A stretch of 23,126 bases of DNA from 2-12-FULL-41-16 sp964473715 (GCA_964473715.1 CAYYQC010000015.1:1-23126); one strand, 5' to 3'. Shown: positions 13,056 through 20,742, counted from the stretch's first letter. Notes: generated by a model from the sequence alone, not told the origin. A program made the numbers and translations.

Positions 13056-15813
13056 TTAGAAATTATTTAAAGCCCAACGGGTAATTCGGTCAGTTTCTGA
13101 AGATTTTTTATTATACTCAGGATTACCCAAAGTTAGAATAAAAAATTCTGCGCCATCGCTTGGCCGGGTTACATTCATAACTATATTATAGCCAGATTCG
13201 TACAAAAAGCCAGTTTTTGTGGCAGTAACAGTATATGGTAGGCCATCAGTACGAATTAGACGATTACTATTTAAATCGCTATGTACAATAGTTTTATCTA
13301 CCGATGATAATTCATTATAAGTATAACTTGGCGTACTTAAGTATCCAAGTAAGGTTGGGTTTTGCGTGGCATGTAAGAAAATATCCATGTATTCGCGCGC
13401 AGTACTTTGATTACCTTGATTTAAACCATGGCCATCATAAAAATATGTATGATTGAGACCCCGAGCTTTGGCATCAGCATTCATCATGGCCACAAATTCT
13501 GCGTTACTGCGGCCCGTGGCTTCTATAAGCATTACTGCGGCGCGATTAAATGAAGACACAATGAGCGCAGTCATAATGTCTTTGTTTAATAATACATCAC
13601 CTTCAACCACCGGAAATGGATTGCCATCTGGTGGTAAATAATGACGACTTGCAGAATAAGTAGTGGCTAGATTTAAGTTTAAGTTATCACGTAATAATAA
13701 GTCAGCGGTAAATACTTTGGTGAGAGAAGCTAATGGGCGTGGCACATCAATATTTTTTCCAGCTACAATTTCGGGCACACCATTTCGCAGACGTGCTACT
13801 AAATACGCATCCATAGTTGTATCAAAAACTGGACCAATGGTGGTAAGTGTAGATGTGGCCACTGCATACATTTTCCCTGTTTCTTTAAAAGCCACTGGTG
13901 TGCCATCGGTTGGGGGAGTGAAATAAGTAAATTTCGGTGGCACTGGTTTTGCAGGTTCTTCTGTTGCTGGAACAGCGGCTTGAGTAAGGGCAGCTTGGAT
14001 TTTATTTAATGTAGTACGTGTATTTGGTCCGACTGTCCCAAGTTGAGTAATTTTATTAGCTGCTTGTAATTTTTTTACTGCTGCCGTGGTGGCTGGGCCA
14101 TAATTTCCATTTGGCTTGGCAGTTAAATATCCTTTTTTAGCTAATAATTTTTGCAAGGCTAATACTTCTGCACCGCTAGATCCGGGTTTTAAATCACTAG
14201 TAAATGTTTGCACGGCAGCTAATTGTGCCGTTGGTACAGATTCATTTTTTGATTCAATAGCGGTAATTTTTACCGTACTTGTAGTGCTTTGGGCTGAGTT
14301 GTAATACATGGCTTCACCTGTTGCATGTTGTTCTAATGTAATGTCATTTGCCCACAACACATTTTTCCATTGGTAACCCAAGCCCAAAAATACTGCTTCA
14401 TTTGGTATTAATCGTTTTTTATTTTTTTCAATTACATAAATAGCTTTGGTAAGTTTTGAGCCCACGAGCGTTGCATCAGGAAATAATAAAGGTCCGAGTG
14501 ATGGAAGATTGGTAAAATCATCACTTTTGCCGGCGACAGCTTTTACATTAGGAAATCGGGCTGTAGCAATGGCTGGATCTGAAATACCATAATAGCCATT
14601 ATCTTTTATATAATATAGTGAGGTGTCCATTTTTACTAAACGTCCAGTAACATTTACACTGGCCAAAGTAATTGGTTCACCAATTTTATATCCATCTAAA
14701 TCTTGGGGTAAAGCATCAATAATTTCATCATCAGCGTACCCAAGTTTTTTTACAATCTCTGCGCTTGCAAATGGACGCGCAGTTTCATAATCTAATAAAT
14801 AATATTCACTACCTACGCGTAAAATAGAAAAATTGCGAAATGAAATTGGGCTGCCTTCTGGATATTTAACCAACTCTGATTCTGGTGCAGTAACCAGTAA
14901 TTTAATATTATAACGTGAATTTAAAACAGAAACATTAGTAATAGGGTGTTTTTTTCCATTTACTAAAACATAGGTGGTGGCTTTGTCAGTGCTTTTTATC
15001 AAAGTTCCTTCTGGATACGCAGCCGCAAACCAGCCACTCCATAATTTCCAAAAATTTTCATTGCCTTGAATATGAGGTGTGTATGTGTACAAAAAGGCCG
15101 TGGCATTACTAGTAGGTGTTACTTCTTTATTATCGATTGTATAGGTTTTACCTGAAGTTTTAATCCAGCTTTGGGTACCTAAATTTTCATAATAATAACG
15201 CATGATTCCAGCTGCCGCATCTACTTGTTTACCAAAACCTTTGTATTTGGCCAAGTTTGGGTCTGTAGTATCACAGCTATCACAAACAGCATAGCCTGTA
15301 GCCCAATTTAGCTGGCGTTCAGTTGGAGTTTTGGCGGTTACCAAGCTTTGTTCTTTTTGTAACTTTACTAATAAATATTAAGGATTGATTTTATATTCNN
15401 NNNNNNNNGGTAAGTGAGAAAATGACCATAAAAGAGGGCATGGAAGATAAATTAATGAGTAGTATTCAATAATTGGTAACGGAAACTAGAATAGAGACTG
15501 GATGTATTGTATATCAACTATTTAAAGATACTAATAAATATTTAGGATTGATTTTATATTCATGACTAGCATTATAAATAATGTCACTCACGTATCGATT
15601 TTTGCCTTCGTAGTCTGGAATAATCATTTCAGTGAGTGCACTATTTCTATTAGCCAAAAAGGTGCGGATTTCACTCCGGCCCAAAGATTCATAATCTTGC
15701 AATTCTGCGTCAGTAATAATGGAATTTGGGTTAAAATCGGCTGCTAAAAGAGAAGTGGGGATACTAAGGCTTACTGAACACAAAAAAAGAAGTATTTTTG
15801 ATAATTTCTGCAT
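13056..15813 (-). CDS. Exported multidomain cell-wall enzyme: lysozyme-like, S-layer-like repeats, PG-binding, S11 DD-carboxypeptidase (split by a scaffold gap)
   Basis: The 5' part (15813 to ~15530) has a signal peptide (MQKLSKILLFLCSVSLSIPTSLLA) and leads into YKINPKYLLV; the main part (from ~15366) begins KLQKEQSLVTAKTP and runs to 13056. Collapsing the 32-nt duplicated edge around the Ns restores one frame of ~864 codons. Domains: a lysozyme/transglycosylase-like region around QKEQSL (candidate catalytic Glu) and WATGYAVCDSC; repeated modules such as YVLVNGKKHPITNVSV and YVIEKNKKRLIPNEAVF; a PG_binding_1 domain (LKPGSSGAEVLALQKLLAKKGYL); and a C-terminal S11 peptidase with SLTK, SFN and KTG, i.e. 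all three motifs. Inferred to cut both glycan and peptide parts of peptidoglycan outside the membrane. First gene of the 7588-15813 operon. Confidence 0.85.
15367..15561. other. Scaffold gap with duplicated edges
   Basis: Ten N at 15399-15408. The 32 nt before the gap (15367-15398) recur at 15530-15561 with one mismatch (15380 versus 15543). Both copies encode the same piece of the cell-wall enzyme on the minus strand. The 121 nt at 15409-15529 do not fit that gene and look like foreign or low-quality contig-end sequence. The gene break is best explained by assembly, not mutation. Confidence 0.85.
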
Positions 15814-15821
15814 AGGCTTTC

Positions 15822-15830
15822 ATTATATCA
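15822..15830 (-). promoter_or_regulatory. Extended -10 promoter of the cell-wall enzyme operon (predicted leaderless)
   Basis: Minus strand TGATATAAT: consensus -10 TATAAT (15822-15827) with the TG extension. No -35 at the right distance. The -10 ends 8 nt before ATG 15813. Confidence 0.65.
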
Positions 15831-15896
15831 TAAAACAAAACCAACCGCCCCCACGTCTATTCAAAAGTTTTTTGGATAAACGCAGTGTCGGTTGGT
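15831..15896 (-). terminator. Terminator of the 54-aa zinc-ribbon gene
   Basis: Outer arms AACCAACCG (15839-15847) and CGGTTGGT (15889-15896) with imperfect inner pairing. On the minus strand it ends in GGTTGGTTTTGTTTTA. The T tract abuts the downstream -10 box of the cell-wall operon, so the two units are packed back to front. Confidence 0.65.
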
Positions 15897-15921
15897 CAGT
15901 TGTTCGTTGGCTCGTAGGTTT

Positions 15922-15956
15922 GGGCTGATTGCCCGACAGTGCGGGCCACGAGGCCC
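15922..15956 (-). other. Tandem hairpins directly after the zinc-ribbon stop codon
   Basis: GGGCC-ACGA-GGCCC (15943-15956) overlaps the last base of the stop codon, and GGGC-TGATT-GCCC (15922-15934) follows. With the terminator this gives three hairpins in a ~110-nt 3' region, much for a 165-nt gene. Confidence 0.55.
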
Positions 15957-16120
15957 TAGAACCAAGTATCCAGGAACCTTCTCCACCAGCCCAGCTCCTT
16001 GGGCTTTCTGATGCGTGTGTGTGCCTTACAGGTCGGGCACAGGTAGGTTGTGAAACCTTGGGATTTATTGCCTTCAGGTGCAGTGTAATCTTGACCGCAA
16101 TCTTCGCATTGGTATTGCAT
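15956..16120 (-). CDS. 54-aa zinc-ribbon microprotein (island gene)
   Basis: Starts at ATG 16120 with AGGAGC upstream. The sequence MQYQCEDCGQDY...YLCPTCKAHTRIRKPKE has C5/C8 and C28/C31, a classic four-Cys zinc ribbon with a 19-residue spacer, then a basic segment and a C-terminal WWRRFLDTWF. Its start resembles MQYVCNRCG of the 5212-5430 gene. Function unknown; zinc ribbons of this size often bind nucleic acid or protein partners. An upstream in-frame ATG at 16180 overlaps the -35 box and is rejected. Promoter, Shine-Dalgarno and terminator are all private to this gene, and GC content is higher than in its neighbours. Confidence 0.85.
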   Translation of the reverse strand: MQYQCEDCGQDYTAPEGNKSQGFTTYLCPTCKAHTRIRKPKELGWWRRFLDTWF

Positions 16121-16151
16121 GGTTTGCTCCTGATTGGCCAACGAACACCAG

Positions 16152-16180
16152 ATACTAGGCAGAAATGCTGATTTTGTCAA
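16152..16180 (-). promoter_or_regulatory. Strong promoter of the 54-aa zinc-ribbon gene
   Basis: Minus strand: TTGACA (16175-16180), a 17-bp spacer and TAGTAT (16152-16157). Predicted start near 16145-16147. The first leader bases TGTTCGTTGGC are complementary to the gene's 3' region at 15901-15911. Confidence 0.8.
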
Positions 16181-16226
16181 CCCCGGCCTTGTTTTTTTGG
16201 CTTAATTGGGCTAAAGTATTTCTATT

Positions 16227-16895
16227 ATGCCTTTATATATTGTCGCTACGCCGATTGGTAATCTGGGGGATATTTCGCCTCGGGCTTTGGATTGCTTGCG
16301 AAATGCTGACGTGGTTTTGTGCGAAGATACTCGCCAAACCATTAAATTACTCAATCATTACGAAATTAAGGTCAAAACCCTGAGTTACCACCAACACAGC
16401 AATGCTACCAAAGTGAATGAAATTCGCGCCTTGCTTGATGATGGACAAAAAGTCGCTCTGGTTTCTGACGCTGGTACACCGGGCATTAGTGACCCAGGCA
16501 ATCGGTTGATTGCTGACTTAGTTGCGCAAAACCCTGAGCTAGAAATTTCACCATTGCCTGGGGCTTCGGCCATGATTAGTGCCTTATCAATTTCAGGTTT
16601 TCCGACAGACCATTTTTCATTCCGCGGATTTCCGCCACACAAAAAAGGCCGTCAAACCTATTTTCGTGAAGTGGGAGAAAGTACGGACACAGTTGTGTTT
16701 TATGAATCAAATCATCGGATTGCCAAATGTTTACAAGAATTAGCCACAGTGTTGGCGCCAACTCGCCAAGTGATGGTAGCGCGTGAACTTACTAAACAAT
16801 TTGAAAGTATTTATCGCGGAACAATGAGTGAATTATTAAATAAAAAAATTCCACCAAAAGGGGAATTTGTAGTCGTCATTAGTAGTCAGAAGTGA
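16227..16895 (+). CDS. rsmI: 16S rRNA 2'-O-ribose C1402 methyltransferase
   Basis: 222 aa. SAM-dependent tetrapyrrole-methylase fold. Hallmarks: LYIVATPIGNLGDISPRAL at the N-terminus, VLCEDTRQTIKLLNHY, ALVSDAGTPGISDPG, PLPGASAMISALSISGFP, and the closing KGEFVVVI. Methylates C1402 in the ribosomal P-site region. It ends right after KGEFVVVISSQK, without the ~50-60-residue C-terminal domain of E. coli RsmI (~286 aa). A likely promoter is TTGTTT, 17 bp, TAAAGT, whose -10 ends about 9 nt before the ATG, again predicting a leaderless mRNA. No Shine-Dalgarno. Confidence 0.93.
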   Translation: MPLYIVATPIGNLGDISPRALDCLRNADVVLCEDTRQTIKLLNHYEIKVKTLSYHQHSNATKVNEIRALLDDGQKVALVSDAGTPGISDPGNRLIADLVAQNPELEISPLPGASAMISALSISGFPTDHFSFRGFPPHKKGRQTYFREVGESTDTVVFYESNHRIAKCLQELATVLAPTRQVMVARELTKQFESIYRGTMSELLNKKIPPKGEFVVVISSQK

Positions 16896-16996
16896 GAGTC
16901 CAGGGTAACTCACTTCTGCCGGCGGCATTTACTCATCAGACGTTTCTGATGGCAACTACCCTTGAGCGTACCAGCGATAGGAAAGTTACCTTGGAC
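16842..16996 (-). ncRNA. Candidate structured small RNA between rsmI and metG
   Basis: A 13-nt arm pair, GTCCAGGGTAACT (16898-16910) and AGTTACCTTGGAC (16984-16996), closes a ~73-nt interior holding two hairpins: TGCC-GGC-GGCA and CATCAG-ACGTTT-CTGATG. On the minus strand TTGACA (17026-17031), a 17-bp spacer and TAAGAT (17003-17008) predict a start at ~16996, the first base of the closing stem. A 9-bp hairpin with loop TTTT and seven Ts follows at 16842-16868 inside the rsmI end. An alternative 8-bp hairpin GAAGTGAG/CTCACTTC competes with the closing stem. Strand is uncertain: the closing stem has a G-U pair when read on plus but an A-C mismatch on minus. No known family matched by eye. Confidence 0.45.
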
Positions 16997-17033
16997 AAAA
17001 ACATCTTAAACACATAAATATATTCTGTCAAGT

Positions 17034-18521
17034 ATGAACAACTATTACCTCACGACCACGTTACCGTACGTAAATGCTGATCCACACATTGGCTTTGCTT
17101 TGGAAATTATTCAGGCTGATGTGATTGCTCGTTACCAGCGCCTGCTTGGTAAAGAAGTAATTTTTAATACGGGCACCGATGAACATGGTTTAAAAATTTG
17201 GCGCAAGGCCGAAGAAGCGGGAATTACTGCTCAAGAATATTGTAACGAATATGCGGCTCGATTCGGTGCACTCAAAGATGCTTTAAATTTAAGTTATACC
17301 AATTTTATTCGCACCACTGACGAAGGTCACAAGACTGCGGCGCAAGAATTTTGGCAGCGTTGTGATGCAAATGGTTTTATTTATAAAAAAGATTATCAAG
17401 TAAAATATTGCGTGGGTTGTGAATTGGAAAAAACCGATTCTGAATTAGTAGATAATCATTGCCCAATTCATCCAAAAATGGAGATTGAATTAATTGATGA
17501 AGAAAATTATTTCTTTAAATTTTCAGCGTTTCAAAAACCTTTGCTTGAACTGTACGAGAAAAATTCAAATTTTGTTGTTCCGGCCAACCGCCAAGAAGAA
17601 ATTAAAAAATTTGTGGAACGAGGCTTGGAAGATTTTTCTATTTCTCGTTTAAAATCCAAAATGCCGTGGGGTGTGCCAGTGCCTGGCGATGAAGCACAGG
17701 TGATGTACGTGTGGTTTGACGCGCTCGTAAATTATATTTCTACTCTTGGTTGGCCAGCTACTAATTCTGATTTTGAAAATTTTTGGCCAGGGATACAAGT
17801 GGCCGGTAAAGATAATTTGCGTCAACAATCAGCCATGTGGCAGGCCATGTTAATGGCGGCAAAATTACCACCGTCACAACAAATTTTTATCCATGGTTTT
17901 ATTACGGCTGAAGGTCAAAAAATGAGTAAATCACTTGGTAATGTAGTGAATCCAATGGATTTAGTTAATGAATACGGCACTGATCCTTTGCGTTATTATT
18001 TGCTCGGTGCATTGCCTTCATATGATGATGGAGATTTTTCCATCTCACGCTTCCGAGAATATTATACAGCGCATATGGCTAATGGGGTAGGGAATTTAAC
18101 GGCTCGTATTTCCACGCTTGCGGAAAAATATACTGAAGGAAAAATTACTGTTCATGGTGAAGATATTTTTGCAACCAAGGAATTCTGGAAAAATTATGGC
18201 CAAGCCCTTGATCAATATAAATTTGATGAAGTAGTCCGCCTGACCAATGAATTAGTTTCAAAAATTGATGGGTATATTTCGGAAACTAAAGTGTGGGAAG
18301 CTGCCAAAACTGGTGTTGATGTAACCAAAGAAGTTTCAATCATGATTGAAGGTCTGTATCATTTAGCTATTGCTTTGGTTTCAATTTTGCCGGGTACCGC
18401 CACAAAAATTTTATCTCAATTTAATCAAGATTCTAGTTCTGTCCAAATTTCTGTTTGGGGAAATCTTTCTGAATCTGTTATACTCCGCAAAGCGGATCCA
18501 CTATTTCCGCGTCTTACTTAA
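17034..18521 (+). CDS. metG: Methionyl-tRNA synthetase
   Basis: 495 aa, class I synthetase charging tRNA-Met in the cytoplasm. The HIGH motif reads HIGF (18-21, ADPHIGFALE) and KMSKS is perfect (296-300). A connective-peptide zinc knuckle is visible (VKYCVGCELEKTDSEL...HCPIH). KDNLRQQSAMWQAML replaces the more usual KDNLRFH...W. It stops after the anticodon-binding helical domain, with no appended Trbp111-like C-terminal domain. TATATT (17019-17024) ends 9 nt before the ATG, but no -35 lies at the ideal distance; TTGGAC (16991-16996) is 22 bp away. First gene of metG-cvpA-tatD, junctions of 2-3 nt. Confidence 0.97.
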   Translation: MNNYYLTTTLPYVNADPHIGFALEIIQADVIARYQRLLGKEVIFNTGTDEHGLKIWRKAEEAGITAQEYCNEYAARFGALKDALNLSYTNFIRTTDEGHKTAAQEFWQRCDANGFIYKKDYQVKYCVGCELEKTDSELVDNHCPIHPKMEIELIDEENYFFKFSAFQKPLLELYEKNSNFVVPANRQEEIKKFVERGLEDFSISRLKSKMPWGVPVPGDEAQVMYVWFDALVNYISTLGWPATNSDFENFWPGIQVAGKDNLRQQSAMWQAMLMAAKLPPSQQIFIHGFITAEGQKMSKSLGNVVNPMDLVNEYGTDPLRYYLLGALPSYDDGDFSISRFREYYTAHMANGVGNLTARISTLAEKYTEGKITVHGEDIFATKEFWKNYGQALDQYKFDEVVRLTNELVSKIDGYISETKVWEAAKTGVDVTKEVSIMIEGLYHLAIALVSILPGTATKILSQFNQDSSSVQISVWGNLSESVILRKADPLFPRLT

Positions 18522-18524
18522 TAT

Positions 18525-19061
18525 ATGACATGGATTGACCTGTCTTTCCTGGTTATTATCGGTGCTTTTTCTTTATTTGGTTTCTGGTTTGGATTCATTC
18601 ACACCGCTGGTTCACTCATGGGTACTTTGGTTGGAGCATATTTGGCTAGTCGCTATTATGAGCCAATGTCGCAGTGGCTGGTGCAGATTACTGGTTGGCA
18701 GGGGAATACATCGCGCGTAGTCATGTTTATTCTAGCTTTCTTTATAATTAGTCGCGCTGTAGGTTTTCTTTTCTTTTTAGTTGATAAATTACTTTCAATT
18801 ATCACGCGCCTGCCTTTTATTAGTTCAATCAATCGCGTACTTGGCGCGGCTCTTGGTTTTTTGGAAGGTATCCTAACCATTGGTTTGGTTTTGTTTTTTG
18901 TGGAACGCTTTCCACTTTCAGAAAAAATCATGACCATGCTGGCGCAGTCTGAATTTGCGCCAAAATTTCGTGGTGTGGCTGATATATTTATTCCACTTTT
19001 GCCAGACGCGCTTAAACTGCTTCATTCCACTGTAGATTACGTACAAAATAAATTTATTTAA
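18525..19061 (+). CDS. CvpA-family membrane protein
   Basis: 178 aa with about four transmembrane helices: IDLSFLVIIGAFSLFGFWFGF, GSLMGTLVGAYLAS, VVMFILAFFIISRAVGFLFF and GFLEGILTIGLVLFFV. The opening WIDL...GFWFGFI and INRVLGAALGFLEG are typical of the CvpA/colicin V production family, whose biochemical role is still unclear. It starts 3 nt after metG and is followed within 2 nt by tatD, so all three are co-transcribed. No Shine-Dalgarno. Confidence 0.88.
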   Translation: MTWIDLSFLVIIGAFSLFGFWFGFIHTAGSLMGTLVGAYLASRYYEPMSQWLVQITGWQGNTSRVVMFILAFFIISRAVGFLFFLVDKLLSIITRLPFISSINRVLGAALGFLEGILTIGLVLFFVERFPLSEKIMTMLAQSEFAPKFRGVADIFIPLLPDALKLLHSTVDYVQNKFI

Positions 19062-19063
19062 AC

Positions 19064-19915
19064 ATGATCATCGATACTCATTGTCACATTCAATTTAAGG
19101 GCCAAGATACTGATCGGGCTGAAATTATTAAGCGTTCCCGTGACCGAGGAATTATTTTTAATTTAGTGGGTACTCAAAAAGATACCAGTAAAAAAGGGGT
19201 AATGCTCGCCATGGAGAATGATGACATGTATGCGAGTTTAGGCACACATCCAAATCATTTATTTCCCACATATATTGATGAGGAAGAAAGTCACTTTATG
19301 TCGCGTGAAGAAGATTTTGATGCAGCCTATTATGAAGAAGTTTTTAATCTCGCACCAGACAAAGTAATTGGCGTAGGGGAATGTGGATTAGATTTATTTC
19401 ATTTGCCGCCAGAAATTCCAGTAGAAACGGTTTTGGAAAGACAAAAAATGGTTTTTAAAAAACATGTGCAATTTGCCATTAAACATGATTTACCTCTGGT
19501 CATTCATGTGCGTGATGCGCACAATCACATGATTGAACTATTAAAAGAAATTGAACTGCCTGCGCGGCGTGGAACTATTCATTGCTATACCGGTAATTGG
19601 ACAGACGCACAAGAATATTTGCAACTAGGTTTTTACCTTGGTTTTACAGGAGTAATTACTTTCCCGATTAAAAAAACTAATCCTACTCAACAAGAATCTT
19701 TGTGGGAAGTAATTAGTAAGATGCCAGAAGACCGAATTGTGGTGGAAACAGATGCACCATATTTGGCGCCGCAAAAATTTCGTGGTGAACGTTGTGAGCC
19801 GTGGATGACCGAAGAATGCGTAAAGAAAATTGCTGAGCTGCGTGGTAAATCGGTAGAAGAAATGGAAGCAATTATTTTTGCCAACACTAAACGATTATTT
19901 TACAAAATAAAATAA
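19064..19915 (+). CDS. TatD-family metal-dependent hydrolase (DNase-like)
   Basis: 283 aa, TIM-barrel amidohydrolase. Metal ligands are visible: DTHCH (HxH at the N-terminus), VGVGECGLDLF (bridging Glu), LVIHVRDA (His), TIHCYTG (His) and VETDAPYLAP (Asp). TatD proteins have 3'-5' exonuclease/deoxyribonuclease activity; neighbourhood with metG is common in bacteria. An acidic insert (IDEEESHFMSREEDFDAAYYEE) lies between the second and third motifs. The gene is closed by a terminator 19 nt downstream. Confidence 0.92.
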   Translation: MIIDTHCHIQFKGQDTDRAEIIKRSRDRGIIFNLVGTQKDTSKKGVMLAMENDDMYASLGTHPNHLFPTYIDEEESHFMSREEDFDAAYYEEVFNLAPDKVIGVGECGLDLFHLPPEIPVETVLERQKMVFKKHVQFAIKHDLPLVIHVRDAHNHMIELLKEIELPARRGTIHCYTGNWTDAQEYLQLGFYLGFTGVITFPIKKTNPTQQESLWEVISKMPEDRIVVETDAPYLAPQKFRGERCEPWMTEECVKKIAELRGKSVEEMEAIIFANTKRLFYKIK

Positions 19916-19934
19916 TCAGAAAATATTTGTAAAC

Positions 19935-19964
19935 AAAAAATCTCCAGGTTAATGGAGATTTTTT
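19935..19964. terminator. Bidirectional terminator between tatD and the lipoprotein gene
   Basis: Perfect 12-bp arms AAAAAATCTCCA (19935-19946) and TGGAGATTTTTT (19953-19964), loop GGTTAA, with T tracts on either strand. Confidence 0.92.
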
Positions 19965-20017
19965 GCGTTTGGAAACTAAGACGGATGGGACAGTGTAGGG
20001 AACACTTTGGCGAGATC

Positions 20018-20049
20018 CCACCGCCACGAGATTAGGTCTCGTTAGGTGG
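20018..20049 (-). other. Hairpin enclosing the lipoprotein stop codon
   Basis: CCACC-GCC-ACGAGA-TTAGG-TCTCGT-TA-GGTGG: 5-bp and 6-bp helices with a small internal loop. The TAA stop (20032-20034) lies in the apical loop on the minus-strand mRNA. Confidence 0.6.
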
Positions 20050-20562
20050 AGGCTCTGCCTCGCGCCAACCCTTTTTGTATTTTTCGGCTGGTGTAGACTT
20101 TGGTTTCTGATCCTCAGGTTTGATAGGACCGACATCGTCGTCCCAATCTACCTCGAATTCCTCCTTGTCGTCGTCCCAACCGATCTTGAATTCGTCAGCT
20201 GGTGAGATGTTGGGTTCGGTATCAGGTGCGCGGTGGGGGACTCGACGTCCTCGGTTCCAGCGACGCATTGAGGGAATTGGGTCCTTGGGGACCATTTGAC
20301 CTCGAACGCGGAACGGCTTCCCGAGTTGGGTGCCGTTCACGTTGCTGCGGGGATATTGTCTATCCCCCCAATAACCCCGAATCATCACGCCGTTCACGTA
20401 TCGGGCTGGGTACCATACCCGGCCGGTACCGTCGTCCTCTTCGACGACGGTCGTTGTTCGTTCCTCCTTGATCATGTGAACTTTGATATTCCAGTTCCCG
20501 CACCCTGCGAGAACCGAGAGGAAGAAACCGATGATAAGGGCGAAGATGATGTTCGAACGCAT
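20032..20562 (-). CDS. Predicted lipoprotein with acidic Trp-containing repeats (island gene)
   Basis: 176 aa from ATG 20562, preceded by GGAG. The N-terminus is a lipoprotein signal (IIFALIIGFFLSVLAGC, lipobox LAGC with C21), so the mature protein should be lipid-anchored outside the membrane. The middle is Arg/Gly-rich (RYVNGVMIRGYWGDRQYP). The C-terminal part is acidic with two related units, SPADEFKIGWDDD and TPAEKYKKGWREA, separated by EVDWDDDVG. No known domain recognised. It has the strongest promoter in the window, a ~105-nt leader and GC-rich codons. Several open frames on the plus strand over it are shadows. Function unknown; a surface or periplasm-like structural role is only a guess. 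Confidence 0.85.
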   Translation of the reverse strand: MRSNIIFALIIGFFLSVLAGCGNWNIKVHMIKEERTTTVVEEDDGTGRVWYPARYVNGVMIRGYWGDRQYPRSNVNGTQLGKPFRVRGQMVPKDPIPSMRRWNRGRRVPHRAPDTEPNISPADEFKIGWDDDKEEFEVDWDDDVGPIKPEDQKPKSTPAEKYKKGWREAEPPPNET

Positions 20563-20703
20563 GGGAAACTCCAGCTAAAGTGAAAGCACCTTTCTCTCCC
20601 AAGCTACCTGCCTAGGGAAAAACGTGCCAATTGCTACACTGTCCGTCTCAATTTCCAATTGTAAAGAACGCGAAAGTATAACACTATTTAGGGGTTTTGT
20701 CAA
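20563..20703 (-). promoter_or_regulatory. Strong promoter and long leader of the lipoprotein gene
   Basis: Minus strand: TTGACA (20698-20703), a 17-bp spacer and TATACT (20675-20680). The ~105-nt leader contains GGACAGTGTAG (20634-20644), complementary to the 3' region at 19988-19998, and a small hairpin GAAAG-GTG-CTTTC before the Shine-Dalgarno. A 14-bp palindrome ATTTTAGCTAAAAT (20727-20740) sits ~24 bp upstream of the -35. Confidence 0.8.
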
Positions 20704-20742
20704 GGTAAAAGGACAAATATTGGCTTATTTTAGCTAAAATAT

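Noticed and set aside
13056..15813. Cell-wall enzyme gene as a true pseudogene
   Set aside because: The break coincides with Ns and duplicated edges; collapsing them restores the frame exactly.
16889..16996. HDV-like or hammerhead ribozyme in the rsmI-metG gap
   Set aside because: CTGATGA and GGCAAC resemble core pieces, but the required helices (P3 of HDV; stem II directly joined to GAAA in hammerhead) are missing.
20202..20583. Plus-strand open frames inside the lipoprotein gene
   Set aside because: No ribosome-binding site or promoter; the minus frame has a lipobox, a strong promoter and a terminator.
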